Source: Candidatus Eiseniibacteriota bacterium
GTDB lineage: Bacteria; Eisenbacteria; RBG-16-71-46; JACRLI01
DNA: 49,730 nt
Assembly: GCA_025351485.1 (NCBI GenBank)
Contig: JANXVU010000087.1
Location: 1 to 49,730 of the forward strand
Direction of reading: 5' to 3'
Shown here: piece by piece, positions 42,113 through 49,730 of the stretch
Layout of the letters: each line of letters begins with the position of its first letter
Numbering within the stretch: position 1 is the stretch's first letter
Program-made: the position numbers and the translations under genes
Notes under the pieces: model-generated
Seen by the model: the letters and a program-made list of their open reading frames with translations, nothing else
Database searches by the model: none
Told to the model about the DNA's origin: nothing

Positions 42113-43102
42113 ATGATTCCAAGACTTTCGGTGGTCCTGCCGGTCCTCGATGAGGCCCGATTCCTTCCCGGCACGCTTGACCGACTGCTCGACCAGTCCC
42201 TGGATCCGGTCCGCTACGAGCTGCTGGTGGTGGACGGCGGCTCGACCGATGGGACGAGGGAAATCGTTCGGCGCTACGAGGCCTCCCACTCCCAGGTGAG
42301 GTTGCTCGACAATCCCGCCCGGCGTTCCAGCGCGGGGAGGAACGTGGGATGGCGCGCGGCCCGCGGCGAGTTCGTGTTGTTCGTGGACGGCCACGTGTAC
42401 CTGCCGGGCCGGGATCTTCTGCAAGACTGCCTTCGGGCATTCGAAGCCGGAAGACAGGTGCTGGCGCGTCCGCAGCCGCTCGATCCTCCGGGATTGACGC
42501 CGTTCCAGCGGTCGGTCGCGCTGGCCCGGGCCTCCTGGCTCGGGCACCAGGCCGGGTCCCAGATCTTCAACGAGCGGGAAGGGGAGGTGGACCCGTCCAG
42601 TTCCGGCGCCGGCTACAGCCGCGCGCTCCTGGAGCAACTCGGCGGTTACGACGAGAGGTTCGACGCCTGCGAGGACGTCGAGTTCAACGAGCGTGTGAAA
42701 GCCCGCGGACTCATGGCGTTGACCTCGCCCCGTTTCGCGGTGAAGTACTATCCACGCGCCGACCTGGGCTCGCTGTGGCGCCAGGTGGAGCGATACGGTC
42801 GGGGTCGCGCGAGGCTGTGGCGCAAACACCCTGCGACATTGGGAGTGGCGGTGCCGCTCCCGACGATGTTCTTCCTGGCGGTCTTCGCGCTGTCCATCGG
42901 CGGCATGGCCTTCCCGGCCCTAGGGATCACTTCGGTGGCGATGGAGTTGATCTATGCCGCCACGGTGGCCGCCGCGTCGGTCCAGGTCCAAATGAGCGCC
43001 CGGGAGCCCGTTTCTGCCTCCAGTCTTCCGTTGATCTTTGTCGTGACGCACCTGGGGTTCGCGTGGGGGTTCGCGCTGGAATCAGTGAGCCCGGGGACGT
43101 AA
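42113..43102 (+). CDS. GT2 family glycosyltransferase with C-terminal membrane helices
   Basis: The 329-residue protein has the GT-A fold: LSVVLPVLDEARFLPGTLDR, the donor site VVDGGSTDGTREIV, FVDGHVYLPGRD as the DxD-like motif and CEDVEFNERVKARG as the acceptor/base motif. Two or three hydrophobic segments follow residue 240 (LPTMFFLAVFALSIGGMAFP), so it is probably anchored to the inner membrane. It is the last gene of the exopolysaccharide operon, four bases after the deacetylase. No hairpin terminator was found directly downstream. Confidence 0.88.
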   Translation: MIPRLSVVLPVLDEARFLPGTLDRLLDQSLDPVRYELLVVDGGSTDGTREIVRRYEASHSQVRLLDNPARRSSAGRNVGWRAARGEFVLFVDGHVYLPGRDLLQDCLRAFEAGRQVLARPQPLDPPGLTPFQRSVALARASWLGHQAGSQIFNEREGEVDPSSSGAGYSRALLEQLGGYDERFDACEDVEFNERVKARGLMALTSPRFAVKYYPRADLGSLWRQVERYGRGRARLWRKHPATLGVAVPLPTMFFLAVFALSIGGMAFPALGITSVAMELIYAATVAAASVQVQMSAREPVSASSLPLIFVVTHLGFAWGFALESVSPGT

Positions 43103-43342
43103 TATTTCTGGCCGCTCGCCGCTCTTGTCGAGTGATTATTGCACTCTGCAAGCCCGGTCCGGCGCTTCGAACGATGCCCGGCCCACGGAGCGGCGCCGCC
43201 GGCCCGGGGGGCCGGAGAATGGACTGCAAGCGCAAGTTTCAAGTCTAAGCGCAACAACGGATTGCAGGCCCTGAAAAAGTCCTCGAAATTGACCTGATCC
43301 CGGGCTCCTCGCGGCATCCGCCTTGCATGATTGGCCTCCGAC
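43103..43342. other. Intergenic region before the TIG-repeat gene
   Basis: At 240 bases this is the longest gap in the window. It holds a perfect 7-bp GC hairpin (43199-43215: CCGGCCC, GGG, GGGCCGG) that lacks a following T run, and no promoter as good as the four listed. TTGACC at 43288-43293 has no acceptable -10. No small gene was found. Confidence 0.5.
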
Positions 43343-46300
43343 ATGGATCGCCAATCGAGCTCTTCCCCACCTCGCCACTCCATTCTCCTGGCGAAATTCT
43401 CAGGTTTCGCGACCCGGTGCCTGCTGGCATCCGTGGCCACGGCCGCGCTCGCCGTCTGCGTGCCGCCGCGCGCGCATGCCCAGATCACCCGCACGGTCAC
43501 GCTTGGATGGACCGCCCCGGGCAACGACGGCACGATCGGCACGGCTTCCGCCTACTCCCTGCGCTTCAGTTCCTCCGCCATTTCCGAAGGCACCTGGGCC
43601 GCGGCCACCGCCATCCCGGGCCCGCCTGTTCCGCAGACCGCCGGGACCCCGCAGTCCATGCCCGCCGCGGGATTCGTTCCGGGGCAGACTTACTACTTCG
43701 CGATCAAGGCCGTGGATGGAGCCGGCAACTGGTCCGGCATCAGCAACCTGGTGCCGGTCACCATGCCCGCCATCCTTCCTTTCATCAGCGGCGTGTCCCC
43801 GGTGACCGCGAGCGCCTCGAGCAACGTCAATCTCATCGTGTCGGGGCAGGACTTCCTCGGACCGGACTCGCTCTGGCTGCAGCGGGCCGGTGGACGGATC
43901 GTAGCGACCTCGGTCACCACGCCTTCGGCGCTCCAGGTCAAGGGTACCGTCGCGCTCGGACTCACCAGCACCGGCTACTGGGACCTGGTGGTCAAGAACG
44001 CGGACGGCAAGTCCGACACGCTGGTCTCCGCCCTGTACGTGATGGCGCCCGCTCCCACCGTGACATCGATCACCCCGTCCACGGGGACGAACAACGGAAC
44101 GGTCAGTATCACCAGCATCACGGGGACGAACTTCGTGGGGCCCGACAGTGTGTTCCTGGTCAAGGGCGCCACCCGCCTGACGGCCACCGGGGTCAACGTC
44201 GGCTCCAGTTCCCAGATCTCCTGCACCGTGAGCCTCTCGGGCGCTCCGGTTGGCTCTTACGACGTCCGGGTGAAGAACGCGGACGGGCAGATCGCTTCGC
44301 TGGCGACGGCGTTCACGGTGACCACCCTGGCCAGCCCGCCCGGGATCACCTCGATCACTCCCGGCACCGGCGTGGTGGGTCAGACCCTGATCGGGGTCGG
44401 CATCGTCGGCACCGGTTTCGCGGGCCCCGACAGCGTGATCCTGCTCCAGGGTGCGGCCCGCCTGGTGGGGGCCGGAGTGAGCACGCCGAATGCCACTCAC
44501 ATCTTCTTCAATCTCAGCCTGGTCGGCGCCCCGCTGGGCAGCTATTCCGTGCGCGTCAAGAATGCCGACGGGCAAAGCTCGACCCTGGCCGGCGCTTTCA
44601 CGGTGACCAACCCTACCTCGCCGCCCACGGTCTCTTCGGTGCTGCCGGCGGTGGCGATGCAGAACACGATGATGGGGGTCCAGATCGGTGGCTCCAATTT
44701 CACCGCTCCCGACAGTGTGTACGCCGCGCTGGGGGCCGTCCGGATCGCCCTTGGCGGCGTTTCCAACAGCGGCTCTTCGCAGATCGGGGCGACCCTGAAC
44801 CTGGCGGGCGCCCCGGTCGGCAACTACTCGATCACGGTCAAGAATCCGGACGGGCAGAGCTCGACGCTGGCCTCGGCCATCCAGGTGGTGGCCCCCGGAA
44901 GCGTTCCGACTCTTTCAAGCGTGACCCCCTCGAACGGCATCCGCGGCCAGGTGAGCGGAAGCCTGCAGCTCGGCGGGACCGGATTCTCGGCGCCCGACAG
45001 CGTGATCCTCTCGCAGTCCGGGCACCGGCTGGTCGCCGTACCGGCCTGGGTGCAGTCCAGCTCGCAGATCACGGCCACGCTGGATCTGAATGCAGCCTAC
45101 AGCGGCACCTATGACGTCACGGTCAAGAACGGCGACGGGAACTCGGTGACCCGCCCGGCATCCTTCACGGTATTCCCGAAGGCGCCGGTGGTCACGGCCC
45201 TGGCGCCGGCCACCGCTCCGCAGGGGGCGCCTCTCGTCGGAGCGCTGGTCAGCGGGCAGGGCTTCTGGAGCCCGGACAGCCTGGTGCTGGTGAGCGGGAA
45301 CGTGCGCCTGGTTCCGACTTCGATCCAACAGCTCTACCCGACCCTGCTCAGCATGAACGTGGACCTGACCGCGGCGCCCGCGGGCTCCTACGACCTGCGT
45401 ATCATCAATCCTGACGGGCTTGCCGACACCCTGGTGGGAGCGCTCACGGTCACCAGCATCTCGGCCGCCGCGCCGGTGCTGACCAGCGTCGCGCCGCCTT
45501 CGGGCTGGAACAACGCCAGCGTCAACGTCACCTTCGGGGGAGTGAACTTCACCGGCATCCCGGTGTTGCAGCTGCAGCGCGTGGGCCAGAGTCCGATCGT
45601 GGCCACCTCGGTTTCGCTGGTCGGCCCCTCGCAGGCGAGCGGGCTGTTTGATCTGCACGGCGCCACCACCGGGCTGTGGGACGCCTACTATCGCAATCCC
45701 GACGGCCAGGCGTCCGCGCTCGCGGCGGTCTTCCAGGTGAAGCCGGCCCCGGTCCAGCCGGTGCTGACGTCGGTTTCTCCGACGCAGGGCACCACCGGCC
45801 TTGCCGGCGTGCCGGTCACGCTTCTGGGCTCGGGGTTCTCAGGCCCGGACTCCGTGTGGATCCAACTCGGGAACGCTCGGCGGTTCGCGACCGGAGTCAA
45901 CGTCACGTCCGCCACGCAGATCCAGGCCACGCTGGACTTCACGGGCCTCGCCGCGGGCAGTTACGACGTCGCGGTTCGGAACGTGGGGGGGCTCTCGGAC
46001 ACGCTTCTCTCCGCCCTCGAACTGCTGCAACCGGACGCGGTGGCGGTCAAGCTCATCTCGATCGCGCCGTCCCGGGGTGTCCGGGGCGCGTCCGTCCATA
46101 TCACGGCGCTGGACGGTTCGAACTTCATTGCCCCGGATTCGGTCTGGCTCTCGCACCCGGGCTCCGGCACCCGGATTCCGATGACCGCCGTGCAGCGGCT
46201 GTCGGCATCCCAGATCGTGGGCGACTTCAACCTTTCGGCCGCCACCACCGGCGCGTGGAATGTGGTGCTGCGGAACGGCGACGGCCTGCGCGACTCGCTG

Positions 46301-48715
46301 GTGGGTGGCTTCCATGTCCTGTCGCCTCCGCCCTTGCTGACGTCCGTCACTCCCTCCAGCGGTCGCCGCAACGCGCCCGCACTGCTGGCCCTGGGCGGAA
46401 TTCACTTCCTCGGTCCGAACACGGCGCGGCTGCATTCGCCCGGCAGGGACATCAGCCTGGTGACACTCACGACTCTCCCGGACACTTTGATTTCCGGGAC
46501 CGCCGACATCACCGGCGCGCCCACCGGCATCTACGACGTGATCGTGGCCAACTCCGACGGGCAGGCCGACACCCTTGCGGGAAGCTTCCAGGTTCGCCGT
46601 CCGCGGCCTGCGCCCACTTCGATCTCTTCCACCCACTCCCTTCAAGGCCTGCGTGACCTCCCGCTCACCATCCGGGGCAGGGGCCTGGACAGTGGCGACA
46701 CGGCGTCACTGGTCCTTGGAGCGCTGCGCATTTCCGGTTCCGCTACCCAATGCTCGGGAGACTCGAGCATGCTGGCCCACTTCGACCTGGGCGGCGCGGT
46801 CCCGGGCGACTGGACCGTGGAAATCCGGAACGGGGAAGGGGAGGCGTCCAGCGCTCCGCAGGCGCTTACGGTCGCATCGCCCCAGGGTCCCGCGCTGGTC
46901 TCGGTCTCGCCGGGCGCCGCTTGCGTCTCCGACAGCCTGCTCCTGGCGGTCACCTCTTTGCGGGACCTGAACTCCTCGCGCCCCGAGTCGCTGTGGGTCC
47001 AGTCCGGGGCGGTGCGGCACTACGGGCGGCTCAGCGGCGTGGACACGCTGGCCGGCGCCTGGCTCGTCCGTGCCTGGGTGCGGCTCCAGGGGCTTGGCGC
47101 GGGTGCATGGACGGTCGGACTCACCGACTCGATGGGAGTTTCCGGCTCACTTGAAGGCGCCCTGGATCTGGGGCTTGCCGAGTTCTCGGCCACCGACGGG
47201 CGCTCTATCCGGACCCTGGCGCGCGGTCAGTTCGTGGACGATTCGCTCCGCGTGACCAATCCGGGGCTCTGCCCGGTGACGGTGCGCGCGGAGGCTTCGC
47301 TCGCCTGGATGAGCATCCTTCCGGAAAGCCTGGACGTGGCCCCGGGCGCGACCCTGAGCTTCCGCCTGCGCGTCTCCGCCGCCGGGATGCCCCGGGGTGC
47401 CTACGGCGGAGTGGTCCGGGTCTCGCCCACCTCCGGCCCGGCCGCGCCGGTCTCCGTTCCCGAATCCCTGTTCGTCCAGGCGCCCGCGCTGGCCTGGAGC
47501 CCCGCCTCGGTTCACGGCCGCGCGCTGGCCGGAAGGCCGGGCGAGCCGGTGGCGGTCACCCTGTCCAACGTGGGAGAACTGGCCCTGCACTTCACCGCCG
47601 ACTCCGGGACCCCATGGAGCGCCTGGTCACGGGCGGGCGGATCCATCCTGCCCGGTCAATCGGTGCGCGACACGGTTCGATTCAGCGCGGCCGGCCTGCT
47701 GCCGGGCCGCTACACCGCGCATCTCGCGCTCGGCACCGACGACTCCGCGCATGCATCGGTCCTGCTGGCCGACACGCTGGACGTATCGCCACTCCCCGAT
47801 ACCACGTCCGGGCTCGGATTTGATTCGCTCGAAGTGCACCTGTCGATCGCGGGTTCCGGCGGAGGTCCCTGGCCGCTCTCGCTGCACAACCGCGGCGGTT
47901 CGCCCGAGACCTGGTCGCTCGTCCGCCACGCGGACTGGATTCGGGTGCAGCCTTCGGGTGGAACTCTCCCGGCAGGCGGAGCGGCAGGGATCCAGTTGAG
48001 CTTCGACTTCACCGGCCTGGGATCGGGCGCTTACCGGGACACCCTGACCCTGGCATGGGGCGCCGACTCCAGCCTCTGGGTCCGGCTGCCGGTCCACATC
48101 GAGTTCACCGCGGACGATGCGAGCCCGCTCATCTGCCCGGCAGGCCTGTCTGCTTCCTGGGTGAACCCCGCGGCGGAGCTTACCTGGAACCCGTCGGCCG
48201 ACCTGAGGGTCCAGCGCTACCACATCTATCGCCGCCAGAGCCCCGGGGCATACCAGGCGCTCGGGTTCGTGTCGGCGGATTCCTTCCGCTTCCGGGATGC
48301 GACCGCGGACACCTCCGCGAGCTACACCTACCGGCTCAACCCGGTGGATTCGCGCGGCGCCGAAAATGAAGGTTGCTCGGAAGTCCGGCTGGATTCCAGG
48401 GCTGCAGGAGCTTCCGGGCTGGCCGCCGGCGTGCTCGCGTATCCGAACCCGTTCGCGGGCCACCTCAAGGTGCGCGTGGACGTGCCCGCTTCGGTGGGTG
48501 CGCTCGCCCGGGTCAAGGTCACCATCTACGACGCGGGCCAGCGACCCGTCCGCATCCTGCTCAACGAGACGCGCTCGCCGGGACGTCACGTCATCGAGTG
48601 GGATTCGCGCAATGGGGAGGGCCTTCCGGTCGTTGCCGGCCTCTACCGCGTGGCTCTCGAGATCAACGGCCAGCGCGTGGGCGCACAGTGGCTGGCCCGG
48701 AGGTGGACACCGTGA
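43343..48715 (+). CDS. Giant secreted protein: Fn3-like, about 12 IPT/TIG-like repeats, Ig-like modules, FlgD-like C-terminus
   Basis: About 1,790 residues from ATG 43343; TTG 43331 is an in-frame alternative and neither has a good ribosome-binding site. A signal peptide ends at VCVPPRAHAQ. An Fn3-like domain comes first (TLGWTAPGNDGTIGTASAYS). From 43781 to about 47175 there are 11 clear and one degenerate repeat of about 94 residues, each with ITPxxG, then GxGFxGPDSVxL, then GSYDVxVKNADGQ near its end. This pattern is that of IPT/TIG domains. Two Ig/BACON-like modules and a second Fn3 domain (HIYRRQSPGAYQALG) follow, and then a FlgD-like tail (YPNPFAGHLKVRVDV to VIEWDSRNGEGLPVVAGLYR). No enzyme motif is seen. 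A long surface fibre or adhesin delivered by a type IX-like route is inferred. It is coupled to the PorV-like gene by TGATG. Confidence 0.8.
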   Translation: MDRQSSSSPPRHSILLAKFSGFATRCLLASVATAALAVCVPPRAHAQITRTVTLGWTAPGNDGTIGTASAYSLRFSSSAISEGTWAAATAIPGPPVPQTAGTPQSMPAAGFVPGQTYYFAIKAVDGAGNWSGISNLVPVTMPAILPFISGVSPVTASASSNVNLIVSGQDFLGPDSLWLQRAGGRIVATSVTTPSALQVKGTVALGLTSTGYWDLVVKNADGKSDTLVSALYVMAPAPTVTSITPSTGTNNGTVSITSITGTNFVGPDSVFLVKGATRLTATGVNVGSSSQISCTVSLSGAPVGSYDVRVKNADGQIASLATAFTVTTLASPPGITSITPGTGVVGQTLIGVGIVGTGFAGPDSVILLQGAARLVGAGVSTPNATHIFFNLSLVGAPLGSYSVRVKNADGQSSTLAGAFTVTNPTSPPTVSSVLPAVAMQNTMMGVQIGGSNFTAPDSVYAALGAVRIALGGVSNSGSSQIGATLNLAGAPVGNYSITVKNPDGQSSTLASAIQVVAPGSVPTLSSVTPSNGIRGQVSGSLQLGGTGFSAPDSVILSQSGHRLVAVPAWVQSSSQITATLDLNAAYSGTYDVTVKNGDGNSVTRPASFTVFPKAPVVTALAPATAPQGAPLVGALVSGQGFWSPDSLVLVSGNVRLVPTSIQQLYPTLLSMNVDLTAAPAGSYDLRIINPDGLADTLVGALTVTSISAAAPVLTSVAPPSGWNNASVNVTFGGVNFTGIPVLQLQRVGQSPIVATSVSLVGPSQASGLFDLHGATTGLWDAYYRNPDGQASALAAVFQVKPAPVQPVLTSVSPTQGTTGLAGVPVTLLGSGFSGPDSVWIQLGNARRFATGVNVTSATQIQATLDFTGLAAGSYDVAVRNVGGLSDTLLSALELLQPDAVAVKLISIAPSRGVRGASVHITALDGSNFIAPDSVWLSHPGSGTRIPMTAVQRLSASQIVGDFNLSAATTGAWNVVLRNGDGLRDSLVGGFHVLSPPPLLTSVTPSSGRRNAPALLALGGIHFLGPNTARLHSPGRDISLVTLTTLPDTLISGTADITGAPTGIYDVIVANSDGQADTLAGSFQVRRPRPAPTSISSTHSLQGLRDLPLTIRGRGLDSGDTASLVLGALRISGSATQCSGDSSMLAHFDLGGAVPGDWTVEIRNGEGEASSAPQALTVASPQGPALVSVSPGAACVSDSLLLAVTSLRDLNSSRPESLWVQSGAVRHYGRLSGVDTLAGAWLVRAWVRLQGLGAGAWTVGLTDSMGVSGSLEGALDLGLAEFSATDGRSIRTLARGQFVDDSLRVTNPGLCPVTVRAEASLAWMSILPESLDVAPGATLSFRLRVSAAGMPRGAYGGVVRVSPTSGPAAPVSVPESLFVQAPALAWSPASVHGRALAGRPGEPVAVTLSNVGELALHFTADSGTPWSAWSRAGGSILPGQSVRDTVRFSAAGLLPGRYTAHLALGTDDSAHASVLLADTLDVSPLPDTTSGLGFDSLEVHLSIAGSGGGPWPLSLHNRGGSPETWSLVRHADWIRVQPSGGTLPAGGAAGIQLSFDFTGLGSGAYRDTLTLAWGADSSLWVRLPVHIEFTADDASPLICPAGLSASWVNPAAELTWNPSADLRVQRYHIYRRQSPGAYQALGFVSADSFRFRDATADTSASYTYRLNPVDSRGAENEGCSEVRLDSRAAGASGLAAGVLAYPNPFAGHLKVRVDVPASVGALARVKVTIYDAGQRPVRILLNETRSPGRHVIEWDSRNGEGLPVVAGLYRVALEINGQRVGAQWLARRWTP

Positions 48716-49638
48716 TGAAATCACTTCGCCGGATCGCCGCGGCCGCCGTGTTGTGCCTCCCGGCAGCGCCGGCCCTGGCCCAGGGGGGCGGGGGAGTGAG
48801 CTCGCTGCCCTTCTTCCTTCAGCCGATGGACCCGGGCCGGGCGGCCCTGGGCGGCGCCTACTCGGCGCGTTCGGGTGACGCCGCTTCGATCTTCGTCAAT
48901 CCGGCGAGTGGCTGGAACGCGCGCTCCGAGATGTTCCTGGCGCACACCGAATTCGAGGAAGGGCTTCGCGTGGAGGCCGTGGCGCTTTCCGTCCCGGCCG
49001 ATTTCGGGGGAAGTTTCAGCTTCGGCGCGGGCTACGCGCACCTCGGCACGCTCCAGGGCCTGGACGAGAGCGGCAACGCCGCCGGCGCCGACGTGGCATT
49101 CGGCGCAACCGTCGTCAAGGTGGGCTATGGCCGCCCTGCCGGGGAGCGGTTTGCCTGGGGGGTGGGGGCGGAATATCTCAACCAGGCCATCGCCGGCGTT
49201 TCCGCCTCGGCGTTTGCCGCCAGCCTGGGAGCGCTCTATCGGGGTGAAAAACTTGATATTTCGGCCGCCGCCGACCACCTGGGCTCGCGCTTCCACGCCG
49301 AGGGCGCCAGCCAGGAGCTTCCCGCCAGCATGCGCGCGGGGCTTCGGTTGCACGCCATCAGGAACTTTGAAGTTCTGGGCGAGATCAGCCGCTCGGGCTC
49401 CGATCCGTCGGTCGCCGCCGGCGGCCTGGAATGGCGCCCGGCGCCGCTCCTGGCCCTGCGCGCCGGCTATCACCGTGAAATCTCGGGCGCCGATCCCCGC
49501 TCGGGAATCTGCGCCGGGCTGGGGGTGGGCCTTGGGGCCTGGACCGCCGATTACGGCCTGTCCCAGGAACCGGGGCTGCGCCCGGTCCACCGGTTCGGGC
49601 TCCGGCTCGCCCTGGACCACCTCCGGGAAACGCCCTAG
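48715..49638 (+). CDS. PorV/UPF0164-type outer-membrane barrel protein (second copy)
   Basis: The 307-residue protein starts at the ATG overlapping the stop of the TIG-repeat gene. It has a signal peptide (RIAAAAVLCLPAAPALAQ), the family opening GRAALGGAYSARSGDAASIF followed by VNPASGW, and alternating barrel strands to the end. It is a paralogue of the protein at 8485-9402; both follow directly after a protein with a FlgD-like C-terminus, supporting a cargo-specific partner role. The last residues (LALDHLRETP) lack a terminal aromatic. Confidence 0.8.
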   Translation: MKSLRRIAAAAVLCLPAAPALAQGGGGVSSLPFFLQPMDPGRAALGGAYSARSGDAASIFVNPASGWNARSEMFLAHTEFEEGLRVEAVALSVPADFGGSFSFGAGYAHLGTLQGLDESGNAAGADVAFGATVVKVGYGRPAGERFAWGVGAEYLNQAIAGVSASAFAASLGALYRGEKLDISAAADHLGSRFHAEGASQELPASMRAGLRLHAIRNFEVLGEISRSGSDPSVAAGGLEWRPAPLLALRAGYHREISGADPRSGICAGLGVGLGAWTADYGLSQEPGLRPVHRFGLRLALDHLRETP

Positions 49639-49705
49639 GAACCCGCGCCCAGGGCCGCTCTCCCGGGCCCAACCGCTTTGCCGGCCGGCGCAGCCCCACC
49701 GGGTC

Positions 49706-49730
49706 GAATGGGTCTTTCAAAGACCCATTC
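49706..49730. repeat. Perfect 12-bp inverted repeat at the window end
   Basis: GAATGGGTCTTT (49706-49717), one C, and AAAGACCCATTC (49719-49730) are perfectly complementary. It could be a hairpin terminator for the operon above, whose T run would lie outside the window, or an assembly-end artefact, since the repeat stops exactly on the last base. Confidence 0.55.

Noticed and set aside
43327-45114. A second plus-strand frame starting at ATG 43327 over the TIG-repeat gene
   Set aside because: It is an out-of-frame shadow rich in Arg, Gly and Pro with no signal peptide; the TIG repeats are in the other frame.
43781-47175. Repetitive DNA here as a CRISPR array or recombination repeat
   Set aside because: The repeats are in-frame, about 283 bases, diverged and explained by the TIG-like protein domains.

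Overview
The window is GC-rich bacterial DNA packed with genes. All but one (the left-edge glucoamylase) read left to right, and most neighbours overlap by a few bases (ATGA or GTGA junctions). Five secreted proteins end in a FlgD-like/T9SS-type C-terminal Ig module (xWDGRDxxGxxxxxGVYxYRL-like) and two PorV/UPF0164-type proteins are present. This combination, with the GC content, suggests an uncultured FCB-type lineage such as Candidatus Eisenbacteria. That placement is an inference from domain style, not from a marker gene. No tRNA, rRNA, CRISPR array or insertion sequence was seen.

Region 1 (1-19052) looks like an extracellular alpha-glucan (starch/glycogen) locus. A GH15 glucoamylase runs off the left edge on the minus strand. 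A secreted esterase with a starch-binding-like N-terminus is divergent from it. A tight 11-gene unit (2780-19052) follows, with a convincing promoter at 2637-2664: a secreted GH57-like enzyme with CBM9-like and FlgD-like modules, a CBM9-like secreted protein, a PorV-like protein, two outer-membrane barrel candidates (the second carries an N-terminal CBM48 glycogen-binding domain), two lipoprotein candidates and one exported protein built from CBM48/CBM20-like modules, then a MalE-MalF-MalG importer without its ATPase. SusC and SusD homologues are absent, so this may be a different way of building a starch-utilisation system.

Region 2 (19053-26349) holds two single genes for CBM9-like secreted proteins, each with its own TTGACA-type promoter, the second followed by a strong terminator. 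Then come a menaquinone-type methyltransferase (UbiE/MenG), a secreted M28-like peptidase that lacks the usual last zinc ligand, a small membrane protein and a GAF-like/GGDEF diguanylate cyclase.

Region 3 (26426-43102) is an exopolysaccharide operon of 14 genes behind a good sigma70-type promoter: Wza-type export protein, Wzz/GumC-type chain-length protein, BY-kinase, nucleotide-sugar dehydrogenase and epimerase, Wzx flippase, Wzy/ligase, three GT4 glycosyltransferases (one fused to a degenerate deacetylase domain), exosortase, EpsI, an XrtA-type polysaccharide deacetylase and a GT2. No initiating phosphoglycosyltransferase and no PEP-CTERM substrate lie in the window.

Region 4 (43343-49730) is a giant secreted protein with about 12 IPT/TIG-like repeats and a FlgD-like C-terminus, followed with an ATGA overlap by a second PorV-like protein. 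The window ends exactly on a perfect 12-bp inverted repeat. No stretch longer than 300 bases lacks a gene; the longest gap is 43103-43342.
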